Shown: positions 1 through 6,136, counted from the stretch's first letter. The stretch: DNA of 6,136 nt from Actinomycetota bacterium (GCA_019425105.1 JAHYYD010000101.1:1-6136); one strand, 5' to 3'. Notes: generated from the sequence alone by a model not told the origin. Made by a program: numbers and translations.

Positions 1-10
1 AGGCCCAGCA

Positions 11-41
11 TTGGACCGAAATGCCTGGGGAAACGTAGGCT
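11..41 (+). promoter_or_regulatory. Possible valS promoter
   Basis: TTGGAC (11-16) resembles a -35 box and TAGGCT (36-41) fits the actinobacterial -10 pattern TAnnnT. The 19-nt spacer is longer than the ideal 17-18. Transcription would begin near 48-50, giving valS a leader of roughly 35 nt from the ATG at 85. The leader is too short for a T-box or other tRNA-sensing riboswitch. This is pattern matching on a short upstream stretch, so the call is tentative; valS could also be read from a promoter outside the window. Confidence 0.35.
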
Positions 42-69
42 AGTGGGGCAAACAGTCCACGACTCGGAT

Positions 70-74
70 GGAGA
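70..74 (+). promoter_or_regulatory. Ribosome binding site that decides the valS start
   Basis: GGAGA lies 10 nt before the ATG at 85 and 16 nt before the ATG at 91. This favours 85 as the start. The in-frame GTG at 43 has no good Shine-Dalgarno match at the right distance and overlaps the candidate -10 box, so the longer reading is unlikely. Confidence 0.5.
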
Positions 75-84
75 CAACTCAATT

Positions 85-2796
85 ATGGCCATGAACACCC
101 GTGCGCAGGCGCCTCGCGTGCCCGACCGCGCCGCACCCGAAGGCCTCGAAGCCAAGTGGGGTGAGGCCTGGGAAAGCCAGGGCACCTACGCCTTTGACCG
201 CACCGCGACGCGCGAGCAGGTGTACTCGATCGACACTCCCCCGCCGACGGTGTCCGGCTCCCTGCACATCGGCCATGTTTTCTCCTACACGCACACTGAC
301 GTCGTGGCCCGCTACCAGCGCATGATGGGCAAGTCCGTGTTCTACCCGATGGGGTGGGACGACAACGGCCTGCCCACCGAGCGCCGCGTGCAGAACTACT
401 TCGGCGTGCGCGTGGACGCCACCCTGCCCTACGACCCCGACTTCGAGCCCCCGCACGTGGGCGGCGACGGCAAGTCGATTAAGGCTCGCGACCAGAAGCC
501 GATTTCACGTAAGAACTTCGTGGAGCTGTGCGAGCGCCTCACCGTCGAAGACGAGGCTCAGTTCGAGGCGCTGTGGCGCTACCTGGGCCTGAGCGTGGAC
601 TGGAAGCAGAACTACCAGACGATCGGCGCGCGCGCCCGCAAGGTCGCCCAGGCCGCGTTCCTGCGCAACCTTGCGCGCGGCGAGGCCTACCAGGCCGAGG
701 CCCCGGGCCTGTGGGACGTCACCTTCCAGACGGCGGTCGCCCAGGCTGAGCTGGAGAGCCGCGAGTACCCGGGCTTCTACCACCGCCTGGCCTTCCACAT
801 CACTGACGCCGAGGCCGCCGCGAAGGCTGCCGCTGCGGGCGCACCCGTCGAGGACGGCGTGGACGTGTGCATCGAGACGACGCGTCCCGAGCTGCTGGCC
901 GCCTGCGTCGCCCTGATCGCCCACCCGGACGACGAGCGCTACAAGCCGCTGTTCGGCACGACGGTCGCCTCCCCCGTGTACGGCGTCGAGGTGCCGATCC
1001 TGCCCCACCCCGAGGCGGAGATGGACAAGGGCGCGGGCATCGCCATGTGCTGTACCTTCGGCGACACGACCGATATCGACTGGTGGCGTGACCTGGAACT
1101 GCCGCTGCGCGCGATCCTACGCAAGGACGGCCGCATCATCACCGAGACCCCCGAGTGGATCACGACCGATGCGGGCCGCGCGGCTTTCGAGGAGATCACC
1201 GGCAAGACGACGTTCTCCGCGCGCGAGGCCGTGGTGGCCGCCCTGCGCGAGTCGGGCGAGCTGAAGGGCGAGCCGACCAAGACGATGCGTCAGACCAACT
1301 TCTTCGAGAAGGGCGACAAGCCCCTCGAGATCGTCACCTCGCGCCAGTGGTACATCCGTAACGGTGGCCGCGCGTGGACGAACCCGGCCTCGGGAGCGGA
1401 CCTGAACGAGGAGCTCATCGGCCGCGGCCGCGAGCTGGAGTTCCACCCCGACTTCATGCGCGTGCGCTACGAGAACTGGGTGAAGGGCCTAAAGGGCGAC
1501 TGGCTGGTCTCCCGTCAGCGCTTCTTCGGCGTGCCGTTCCCGCTGTGGTACCGCGTGGACGCGGACGGCCAGGTCAACTACGACGACATCATCACCCCGT
1601 CCGAGGATCAGCTGCCGGTCGATCCGTCGACGGACGTTCCGGAGGGCTACACGAAGGATCAGCGCGGCGTGGCCGGCGGCTTCGTGGGCGAGCTGGACAT
1701 CATGGACACGTGGGCGACGTCCTCGCTGTCCCCGCAGCTGGCCTGTGGCTGGCTGGATGACGAGGACCTGTTCGCTCGCACGTACCCGATGGATCTGCGC
1801 CCGCAGGGCCAGGACATCATTCGTACGTGGCTGTTCTCCACCGTGGTGCGCGCGGACCTGGAGTTCGGTGCGCTGCCGTGGAAGCACGCGGGCCTGTCGG
1901 GCTGGATCCTGGATTCGGACCACAAGAAGATGAGCAAGTCCAAGGGCAACGTCGTGACCCCGATGGGCATCCTGGAGAAGTACGGTTCGGATGCCGTGCG
2001 CTACTGGGCGGCGTCGGCTCGCCTGGGCCTGGATGCGGCGTTCGACGAGCAGCAGATGAAGATTGGTCGCCGCCTGGCGATCAAGGTGCTGAACGCGTCG
2101 AAGTTTGCGCTCACGATGGGCGGCGAGGGCGCGGCGATCGATCTGGATCCGGCGCTGGTGACGGTGCCGCTGGATCGTTCGGTGCTGGCGGCGCTGGCCT
2201 CCGTCATTGACGAGGCCTCGGCTGCTCTGGCGTCCTACGAGCACTCTCGCGCGCTCGAGGTCACGGAGTCGTTCTTCTGGACGTTCTGCGACGACTACCT
2301 GGAGCTGGTCAAGGAGCGCGCCTACAACCGCGATGGCGCGTGGGACGAGGCCTCGGCCGCGTCTGCCCGTGCGGCTCTGGCGATCGTTATTGATAACGTC
2401 GTGCGTCTGCTGGCCCCCTACCTGCCGTACGTGACGGAAGAGGTGTGGAGCTGGTACCGCGAGGGCAGCGTGCACACCGCCCCGTGGCCGGTGGTGGCGG
2501 ACCTGGCTGGCGTCGAGGGCGATCCCTCGGTGCTCGAGGCCGCGTCCTCTGCTCTGATCGCGCTGCGTCGCGTGAAGTCTGAGGCGAAGGTGTCGCCGCG
2601 TACGCCGTTCCTGGCGGTGACGGTGCGCGCCCCGCAGGCTCAGGTCGAGGCCCTGGAGTCCGTGAAGGGCGACCTGGAGGCCGCATCGAAGGCCGTGGGC
2701 GCCCTGACCGTGGCTGCCTCCGACGACGCTGAGGCCACCGAGGCCGTCGTCGAGTCCTTCGAGCTGGGCGAGGCTCCTGCAAAGCGCAAGGGCTGA
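85..2796 (+). CDS. valS: Valyl-tRNA synthetase, archaeal-like type
   Basis: Cytosolic class I aminoacyl-tRNA synthetase that joins valine to tRNA-Val using ATP and edits mischarged threonine. With the ATG at 85 it has 903 residues. The HIGH signature is exact (HIGH at residues 61-64, in PPPTVSGSLHIGH) and so is KMSKS (615-619), so both halves of the ATP-binding site are intact. The CP1 editing insertion runs at roughly 190-470 and includes ETTRPE (264-269) and GDTTDIDWW (326-334). DTWATSS (541-547) belongs to the catalytic fold. The anticodon-binding helical domain ends around LLAPYLPYVTEEVW (775-788). The C-terminus is short and Ala/Glu-rich, without the long Lys/Glu coiled-coil arm of E. 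coli-type ValRS. This, with the PPPTVSG and YTHTD wording around HIGH, fits the archaeal-like ValRS group (recalled, not searched). Codon use is strongly GC-biased, as expected of a native housekeeping gene. It appears monocistronic, bounded by its own terminator. The ATG at 91 is an alternative start. Confidence 0.97.
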   Translation: MAMNTRAQAPRVPDRAAPEGLEAKWGEAWESQGTYAFDRTATREQVYSIDTPPPTVSGSLHIGHVFSYTHTDVVARYQRMMGKSVFYPMGWDDNGLPTERRVQNYFGVRVDATLPYDPDFEPPHVGGDGKSIKARDQKPISRKNFVELCERLTVEDEAQFEALWRYLGLSVDWKQNYQTIGARARKVAQAAFLRNLARGEAYQAEAPGLWDVTFQTAVAQAELESREYPGFYHRLAFHITDAEAAAKAAAAGAPVEDGVDVCIETTRPELLAACVALIAHPDDERYKPLFGTTVASPVYGVEVPILPHPEAEMDKGAGIAMCCTFGDTTDIDWWRDLELPLRAILRKDGRIITETPEWITTDAGRAAFEEITGKTTFSAREAVVAALRESGELKGEPTKTMRQTNFFEKGDKPLEIVTSRQWYIRNGGRAWTNPASGADLNEELIGRGRELEFHPDFMRVRYENWVKGLKGDWLVSRQRFFGVPFPLWYRVDADGQVNYDDIITPSEDQLPVDPSTDVPEGYTKDQRGVAGGFVGELDIMDTWATSSLSPQLACGWLDDEDLFARTYPMDLRPQGQDIIRTWLFSTVVRADLEFGALPWKHAGLSGWILDSDHKKMSKSKGNVVTPMGILEKYGSDAVRYWAASARLGLDAAFDEQQMKIGRRLAIKVLNASKFALTMGGEGAAIDLDPALVTVPLDRSVLAALASVIDEASAALASYEHSRALEVTESFFWTFCDDYLELVKERAYNRDGAWDEASAASARAALAIVIDNVVRLLAPYLPYVTEEVWSWYREGSVHTAPWPVVADLAGVEGDPSVLEAASSALIALRRVKSEAKVSPRTPFLAVTVRAPQAQVEALESVKGDLEAASKAVGALTVAASDDAEATEAVVESFELGEAPAKRKG

Positions 2797-2810
2797 GCGT
2801 TAGGCTGCTG

Positions 2811-2853
2811 GGGGGCCGCCCGTGGAACACCACGGGCGGCCCCCTTGTGTGTT
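2811..2853 (+). terminator. Strong intrinsic terminator of valS
   Basis: A perfect 15-bp GC-rich inverted repeat (arms 2811-2825 and 2830-2844) closes on the 4-nt loop AACA and is followed by the T-rich tail TTGTGTGTT (2845-2853). It starts 14 nt after the valS stop codon. The tail is interrupted by G, as often seen in high-GC bacteria. It should separate valS transcription from the downstream ATPase genes. Confidence 0.93.
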
Positions 2854-2894
2854 CCGATATGAACAAAGCGAGACGCCTCTTCACGCACCTTCAG

Positions 2895-2922
2895 TTGACA
2901 TACGTAGATCTTCACGTATACT
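2895..2922 (+). promoter_or_regulatory. Promoter of the ATPase pair
   Basis: A perfect TTGACA -35 box (2895-2900) and TATACT (2917-2922, one mismatch to TATAAT) are separated by 16 bp. Transcription should start near 2929, leaving a leader of about 50 nt before the ATG at 2980. The match is close enough to the sigma-70/sigma-A consensus to predict high unrepressed activity. That makes the overlapping operator-like repeats significant, since a strong promoter on an accessory ATPase gene would normally be held down. Confidence 0.8.
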
Positions 2923-2948
2923 TATACGTAACGTTCTACGTATATTGA
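2901..2948. repeat. Four TACGTA-type elements at exact 12-bp spacing
   Basis: TACGTA, CACGTA, TACGTA and TACGTA begin at 2901, 2913, 2925 and 2937, so the period is exactly 12 bp. Each 6-mer is itself palindromic (the second with one mismatch). Copies 1 and 2 sit between and touch the -35 and -10 boxes; copies 3 and 4 cover the expected transcription start and early leader. The bases between copies are AT-rich and not conserved. The layout is what one expects of an operator bound cooperatively by a repressor or activator. No dedicated regulator gene lies in the window; candidates are the winged helix of the second ATPase or a protein encoded elsewhere. Confidence 0.7.
2912..2931. promoter_or_regulatory. 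Inverted repeat centred on the -10 box (putative operator)
   Basis: TCACGTATA-CT-TATACGTAA: 9-bp arms with one mismatch around a 2-bp centre at 2921-2922. It combines elements 2 and 3 of the 12-bp array into one dyad that completely covers the -10 hexamer. A dimeric repressor bound here would block RNA polymerase. Confidence 0.6.
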
Positions 2949-2967
2949 TCCGGACGTTTTCACGCAC

Positions 2968-2974
2968 AAGGAGG
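2968..2974 (+). promoter_or_regulatory. Consensus ribosome binding site
   Basis: AAGGAGG is a full match to the anti-Shine-Dalgarno sequence and lies 5 nt before the ATG at 2980. It fixes the start of the first ATPase gene and predicts efficient translation. Confidence 0.88.
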
Positions 2975-2979
2975 GCGTC

Positions 2980-4134
2980 ATGACACTTCGGCCGATCATC
3001 CCACAACCCGGGAGTGACCGCGATCCAGCAAACTTTGTCGGCCGCGTCGAGATGACCACACACGCCCGCGATCGTCTACTGGCCGGCTCAAACCTCCTCC
3101 TTACAGATCCGAGGCGTATGGGCAAAACCTTCTGGATGCGCACCTTCGCCGCGCGAGAGCAGTCGTTCCACTCTTATTTCATCGACTACGAAGGAACAGA
3201 AACAGTTGACGACTTTCTTATCAAAACAGCTGAGGCCCTAATCGGAGATAGCTCCCTTCCGCTGAGGGTACGTAAGCAACTGGAAACTATCTTTGATAGT
3301 AGTGAAATTTCCCTCTCGAAGGGACCGCTTGCAATCAAGAGTTATTTTCGACAGACACCTCCATACGACCTACTAACTCGAGTCCTTTCTGCTCTTGAAA
3401 ACGAAGACAGCAAGACGATTCCAATCGTCATGATGGATGAAGTGCCCATGGCGATTAACAATATCGCCGTTCATGAGGGAACCGGCTCAGCCGAAAAATT
3501 ACTCCAGACCCTCAGGGCACTGCGGCAAAACACATCACGGATTCGATGGATTGTCACCGGTTCCATCGGTTTTCACCATGTCTTACGTGAAATCAATACA
3601 ACGCAGGGCGTCTTGAACGACCTGAATCCTGTGCCGCTCGGCCCCCTAGCAGACAAAGAGGCCGAAGAGCTCGCCTCCCGCCTCTTGCTAGGAATTGAAC
3701 AACCGCTAATCGACGCAGTCATCAACGAACTTGTGAAAGTAACTGGCGGAGTCCCTTTCCTGCTACATAATGTCGTGAAGATGCTCGGTGAAGGACCTAG
3801 GAACGTCACCCGACCATGCGACGTTCACGATTGTTTTGAGGATTTTATTGATGACCCTGATCAATTTTACGGCCTTGAGCATTTTCTAACCAGGGTGCCC
3901 TCCTACTACGACGGTCGCGCACGCATCGCTGATGACATTCTACGGAAGGCACTATCGGAGACCAACGTGTGGGTCTCCATAGATTCTCTAGCACCCAATG
4001 AAGAAGCAGCCGCTACTCTTGACGATCTTGTCAAGGACCATTATTTGGAACGCCGAGGCCTCTCCGCGCGCTGGCGCTACCCCGCGCTCCAGTACATTTG
4101 GGCACGCAAGAAGGGAGTGTGGGACCGTCGATGA
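2980..4134 (+). CDS. P-loop ATPase, archaeal-ATPase/COG1672-like
   Basis: A complete 384-residue cytoplasmic protein with no signal peptide or membrane segment. Motifs in order: the family lead-in NFVGR (18-22); Walker A PRRMGKT (44-50) with Lys49, where the first Gly of the classic GxxxxGKT is Asp43; Walker B IPIVMMDE (147-154) with Asp153 and Glu154; sensor-1-like WIVTGSIGFHHVL (190-202) followed by LNDL and a PLGPL segment; GGVPFLL (256-262) in the lid; and a C-terminal segment (about 308-378) that looks like a winged helix. The TGSIG...LNDL arrangement is, from memory, typical of this predicted-ATPase family in the STAND/MNS clade. Catalytic acids are intact, so ATP hydrolysis is expected. 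It is the first gene of a two-gene operon with its own promoter and strong RBS, and its stop overlaps the next start. GC is visibly lower than in valS (26 of 60 bases at 3181-3240). The substrate and physiological role are unknown. Confidence 0.88.
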   Translation: MTLRPIIPQPGSDRDPANFVGRVEMTTHARDRLLAGSNLLLTDPRRMGKTFWMRTFAAREQSFHSYFIDYEGTETVDDFLIKTAEALIGDSSLPLRVRKQLETIFDSSEISLSKGPLAIKSYFRQTPPYDLLTRVLSALENEDSKTIPIVMMDEVPMAINNIAVHEGTGSAEKLLQTLRALRQNTSRIRWIVTGSIGFHHVLREINTTQGVLNDLNPVPLGPLADKEAEELASRLLLGIEQPLIDAVINELVKVTGGVPFLLHNVVKMLGEGPRNVTRPCDVHDCFEDFIDDPDQFYGLEHFLTRVPSYYDGRARIADDILRKALSETNVWVSIDSLAPNEEAAATLDDLVKDHYLERRGLSARWRYPALQYIWARKKGVWDRR

Positions 4135-6136
4135 ACACCGTCCCTATTTCTCGTTTTACCCCATCGACTATGCCTGAGGAAATGCTTGAGCGCCTGTTTG
4201 TGGTTCGCCAGCCAGTCCTCGAAGCACTCATGAAGCGCATCAAAACACTGGGACATACGCCTAGTCCTCATCATACACTTCTTGTCGGACCGCGAGGCGC
4301 GGGTAAAACACACCTTATTTCCTTGGTTTATCATCGGTCCAAGAGCCTCACCGACCCCAGCAACAGCAACAGCAAGCCTCTGCGAATTGCGTGGCTACCC
4401 GAAGACCCATGGACACTCGTGTCCTATGGACGGCTTCTCGCTGCGATTCTTGAGCGGGTTGTACCTAATTTCGATGATCTGAAGTCTACTGAGCCCCAAC
4501 TCGATGCCCATATCCGACATACCAGTCGTGAAGATGGCCCAATTCTGGTCCTTGCGGAGAATCTTGACCAAATTCTCGACGCTATCGGAGACGCCGGCCA
4601 ACAGAAGTTGCGAAATCTCCTACAGACAGAGTCGGGGATATTGATTATCGCCAGCACGACGAGACTAGACCGCAGTCTCTCATCTCATGCCGCCCCATTC
4701 TTCGGCTTCTTCGACACAATTCGTCTCGATCCATTTTCCCCCGAAGAAGCACGCGAGATGCTCACAACACTGGCGCGAGAAGCGAACAACAGCGAGCTTG
4801 CTAAACGCCTGTCGGACAATGAATCACTCGCACGGATTCATACGATCGCACATTTGGCTGGAGGGCAACCGCGACTGTGGGCGCTGCTCGGCAGCGCGCT
4901 CACGGTTGAGGACTTGCGCGACCTTACGGCATTACTCCTCAACCGCTTCGACGACCTGACACCATATTATCAGGAGCAGTTGGCGCGACTGTCGCCCATG
5001 CAGCGCCTCATCGTTGCAGAACTCGCCACGGCCGACCGCCCCCTCCCAGTTAAAGATCTTGCCGAACGAATCGGTTATGATCAGCGCAGTACGGCCAAGG
5101 CTGTCAGCGACCTGACTGAACGCGGCTGGCTCAAGCCCACCTCGACCATTTTTACTGCTCTCCTTGATCGTCGCCGGACCTACTACGATCTTGCCGAGCC
5201 TCTCGCACGACTCGCATTTCAGATCAAGGATTCTAGAGGTGAGCCACTACCGCTGATCGTCGACTTTCTCACCAACTGGTTTGATATGGAACAGCTTCAG
5301 ACCTTCTCCGAAAACGACTACTGCATGATGGCTTTATCGAGGATGGAAAGTGATGACGTCGGCACCCTTGCTCGGCGTCTGACTAGCCTTCCCACTTCAC
5401 GAGTCAAATCTCTCAATCTCTTAGGACAGGTTGAGGATGCCCTCGCTGCAGTTGCTGCCGGTAACGCAGAGCCTGTCATGGCTCTACCCAGTTCACTTCG
5501 CCAGGCGATCGAGCTCAGAGCACAGGATGAGGCGGGTCTTATTCCTGTGCGCTTGTCACTCCTCAGCGATGCTTTGCGAGAGGTAGGCAATGTTCCACGC
5601 GATGCCACAAATGCAGCATGGATTGCCCGCGCCGAACGCCTAGACATTGAAGCTCAGTCGCCAGAAAGCAGACTCATGCTGGTGCGATGGTTTGCTTCAT
5701 CTTGGCACTTTGACGATGCCGAGGCCGCGCTGAGTACAATCACATCAGATCTTGAGCACATGCATGGTGCCGATGCCATTGCAAGCGCGTACGTGTCCGC
5801 GGGACGCCTGAGCGACGCCATACCTCTGTTCGAACAGATCCTCACCGACCGTATCCGTATCCAGGGGAACGACCACCCCGACACCATGACTTCACGCGAC
5901 AATCTCGCCGGAGCGTACCAAGATGTTGGTTGCCTCAGCGAAGCCATCGCCCTATACGAGCAGACCCTCGCGGATAGTACCCGCATTCTCGGTGAAGACC
6001 ACCCCGATACCCTCGCATCGCGAAACAACCTCGCAGGCGCATATGAGTCTGTTGGCCGTCTAAAGGAAGCCATTAGCCTACACGAGCAAGTCCTCACCGA
6101 CCGTACCCGTATCCTCGGCGAAGACCACCCCCACAC
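4131..6136 (+). CDS. ATPase-winged helix-TPR protein, STAND-like (3' end cut off)
   Basis: Read through in frame without a stop to the window edge: 668 codons plus two bases, so the C-terminus is missing. The start ATG overlaps the preceding TGA (ATGA), indicating translational coupling; a weak AAGGGAG (4111-4117) lies 13 nt upstream. Domains: Walker A GPRGAGKT (53-60, Lys59); an Asn/Ser linker SNSNSK (77-82); Walker-B-like PILVLAENLD (137-146), where Glu143 follows Ala rather than Asp; sensor-1-like ILIIASTT (170-177); FFGFFDTIRLDPFSPEEA, which leads into the lid; GGQPR (244-248), resembling the GxP motif of STAND ATPases; a winged helix (about 287-345); helical residues at about 350-550; then TPR units of 42 residues from Tyr554. 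No N-terminal effector domain exists, and no membrane segment is visible. It is probably a signalling NTPase whose TPR part senses a ligand or partner. It differs from the upstream ATPase, so the two are not simple duplicates. The function, and any C-terminal effector, are unknown. Confidence 0.88.
   Translation, partial: MNTVPISRFTPSTMPEEMLERLFVVRQPVLEALMKRIKTLGHTPSPHHTLLVGPRGAGKTHLISLVYHRSKSLTDPSNSNSKPLRIAWLPEDPWTLVSYGRLLAAILERVVPNFDDLKSTEPQLDAHIRHTSREDGPILVLAENLDQILDAIGDAGQQKLRNLLQTESGILIIASTTRLDRSLSSHAAPFFGFFDTIRLDPFSPEEAREMLTTLAREANNSELAKRLSDNESLARIHTIAHLAGGQPRLWALLGSALTVEDLRDLTALLLNRFDDLTPYYQEQLARLSPMQRLIVAELATADRPLPVKDLAERIGYDQRSTAKAVSDLTERGWLKPTSTIFTALLDRRRTYYDLAEPLARLAFQIKDSRGEPLPLIVDFLTNWFDMEQLQTFSENDYCMMALSRMESDDVGTLARRLTSLPTSRVKSLNLLGQVEDALAAVAAGNAEPVMALPSSLRQAIELRAQDEAGLIPVRLSLLSDALREVGNVPRDATNAAWIARAERLDIEAQSPESRLMLVRWFASSWHFDDAEAALSTITSDLEHMHGADAIASAYVSAGRLSDAIPLFEQILTDRIRIQGNDHPDTMTSRDNLAGAYQDVGCLSEAIALYEQTLADSTRILGEDHPDTLASRNNLAGAYESVGRLKEAISLHEQVLTDRTRILGEDHPH
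5790..6136 (+). repeat. Tandem 126-bp units encoding 42-residue TPRs
   Basis: Units begin at 5790, 5916 and 6042 (Tyr each time), the third cut by the window end. The pattern is Y-x3-G-x-L-x-[ED]-A-I-x-L-x-E-Q-x-L-x-D-x2-R-I-x-G-x-D-H-P-D-T, then SR-x-NLAGA. This is the kinesin-light-chain-like TPR_10/TPR_12 type common in actinobacterial sensor proteins. By hand count, units 1 and 2 share 26 of 42 residues and units 2 and 3 share 21 of 31. DNA similarity is also evident (ACCCGTATCCTCGG-type blocks recur). Such arrays change copy number by recombination and usually form a superhelical groove that binds peptides or proteins. Confidence 0.92.

Larger units (their letters stand above)
2880..2967. 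repeat. Direct repeat TTCACGCAC bracketing the promoter
   Basis: The 9-mer TTCACGCAC occurs at 2880-2888 and again at 2959-2967, start to start 79 bp. The two copies lie just outside the promoter and the TACGTA array. They could be outer regulator contacts, scars of an insertion, or chance. No function is assigned. Confidence 0.4.

Noticed and set aside
1489..2475. Long antisense reading frame of 328 codons within valS
   Set aside because: It is the mirror of a strongly GC-biased codon pattern; the product is Arg/His/Gln-rich with no recognisable domain, and the + strand gene is certain.
2387..2915. Antisense frames across the valS end and terminator
   Set aside because: Low-complexity Arg/Pro-rich or featureless products that run through the terminator hairpin; no start signals.
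2901..2948. CRISPR-like array or replication iterons
   Set aside because: The 6-bp repeats with 6-bp gaps are too short for CRISPR, and no Rep gene, DnaA boxes or AT-rich melting region accompany them; overlap with a promoter favours an operator.
2797..2979. Attachment site, insertion sequence or tRNA gene at the composition boundary
   Set aside because: No integrase, transposase, terminal inverted repeats or cloverleaf was found in the intergenic region.
3269..3274. Further TACGTA inside the first ATPase gene as an extra operator
   Set aside because: A single isolated copy with no 12-bp neighbours; a 6-mer of this kind is expected occasionally by chance.
4282..4959. Two small + strand frames (4282-4482 and 4687-4959)
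   Set aside because: Both lie out of frame inside the second ATPase gene, whose own frame shows Walker, sensor and winged-helix motifs throughout.
5654..6136. Antisense frame reaching the window end with repeated WSSPRIRVRSVRTCS-like segments
   Set aside because: The protein repeats are only the shadow of the 126-bp TPR units on the + strand; there is no RBS or family match.

Overview
The window looks like the chromosome of a high-GC Gram-positive bacterium (Actinomycetota; Actinomycetaceae such as Actinomyces/Schaalia is my guess, not proven). The first gene has strong G/C third-position codon use. It encodes a valyl-tRNA synthetase of the archaeal-like type that I recall from many actinobacteria and Rickettsia.

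Layout: positions 1-84 hold a possible promoter and the ribosome binding site of valS. valS itself fills 85-2796 and ends in a very strong intrinsic terminator (15-bp perfect stem, 2811-2844). A 183-bp intergenic region then changes character. Its second half is AT-richer and carries a near-consensus sigma-A-type promoter (TTGACA-16-TATACT). The promoter is threaded by four copies of a TACGTA-like element spaced exactly 12 bp apart, which I read as an operator array.

Downstream are two co-directional genes with a 4-bp ATGA overlap. The first (2980-4134) encodes a complete 384-residue P-loop ATPase of the 'archaeal ATPase'/COG1672-like group. The second (4131 to the window end, incomplete) encodes a different P-loop ATPase, followed by a winged-helix domain, a helical middle region and the start of a 42-residue-period TPR array. 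Both genes have visibly lower GC and more mixed codon use than valS, which suggests an accessory cassette inserted behind a housekeeping gene.

The pair most resembles STAND-like signalling NTPases: an ATPase switch, a winged helix, and a repeat sensor in the second protein. Tight translational coupling suggests the two ATPases work together. A role in phage defence or stress sensing is a hypothesis only: no effector domain (TIR, nuclease, protease, membrane pore) is visible inside the window, and the second gene is cut off before its C-terminus.
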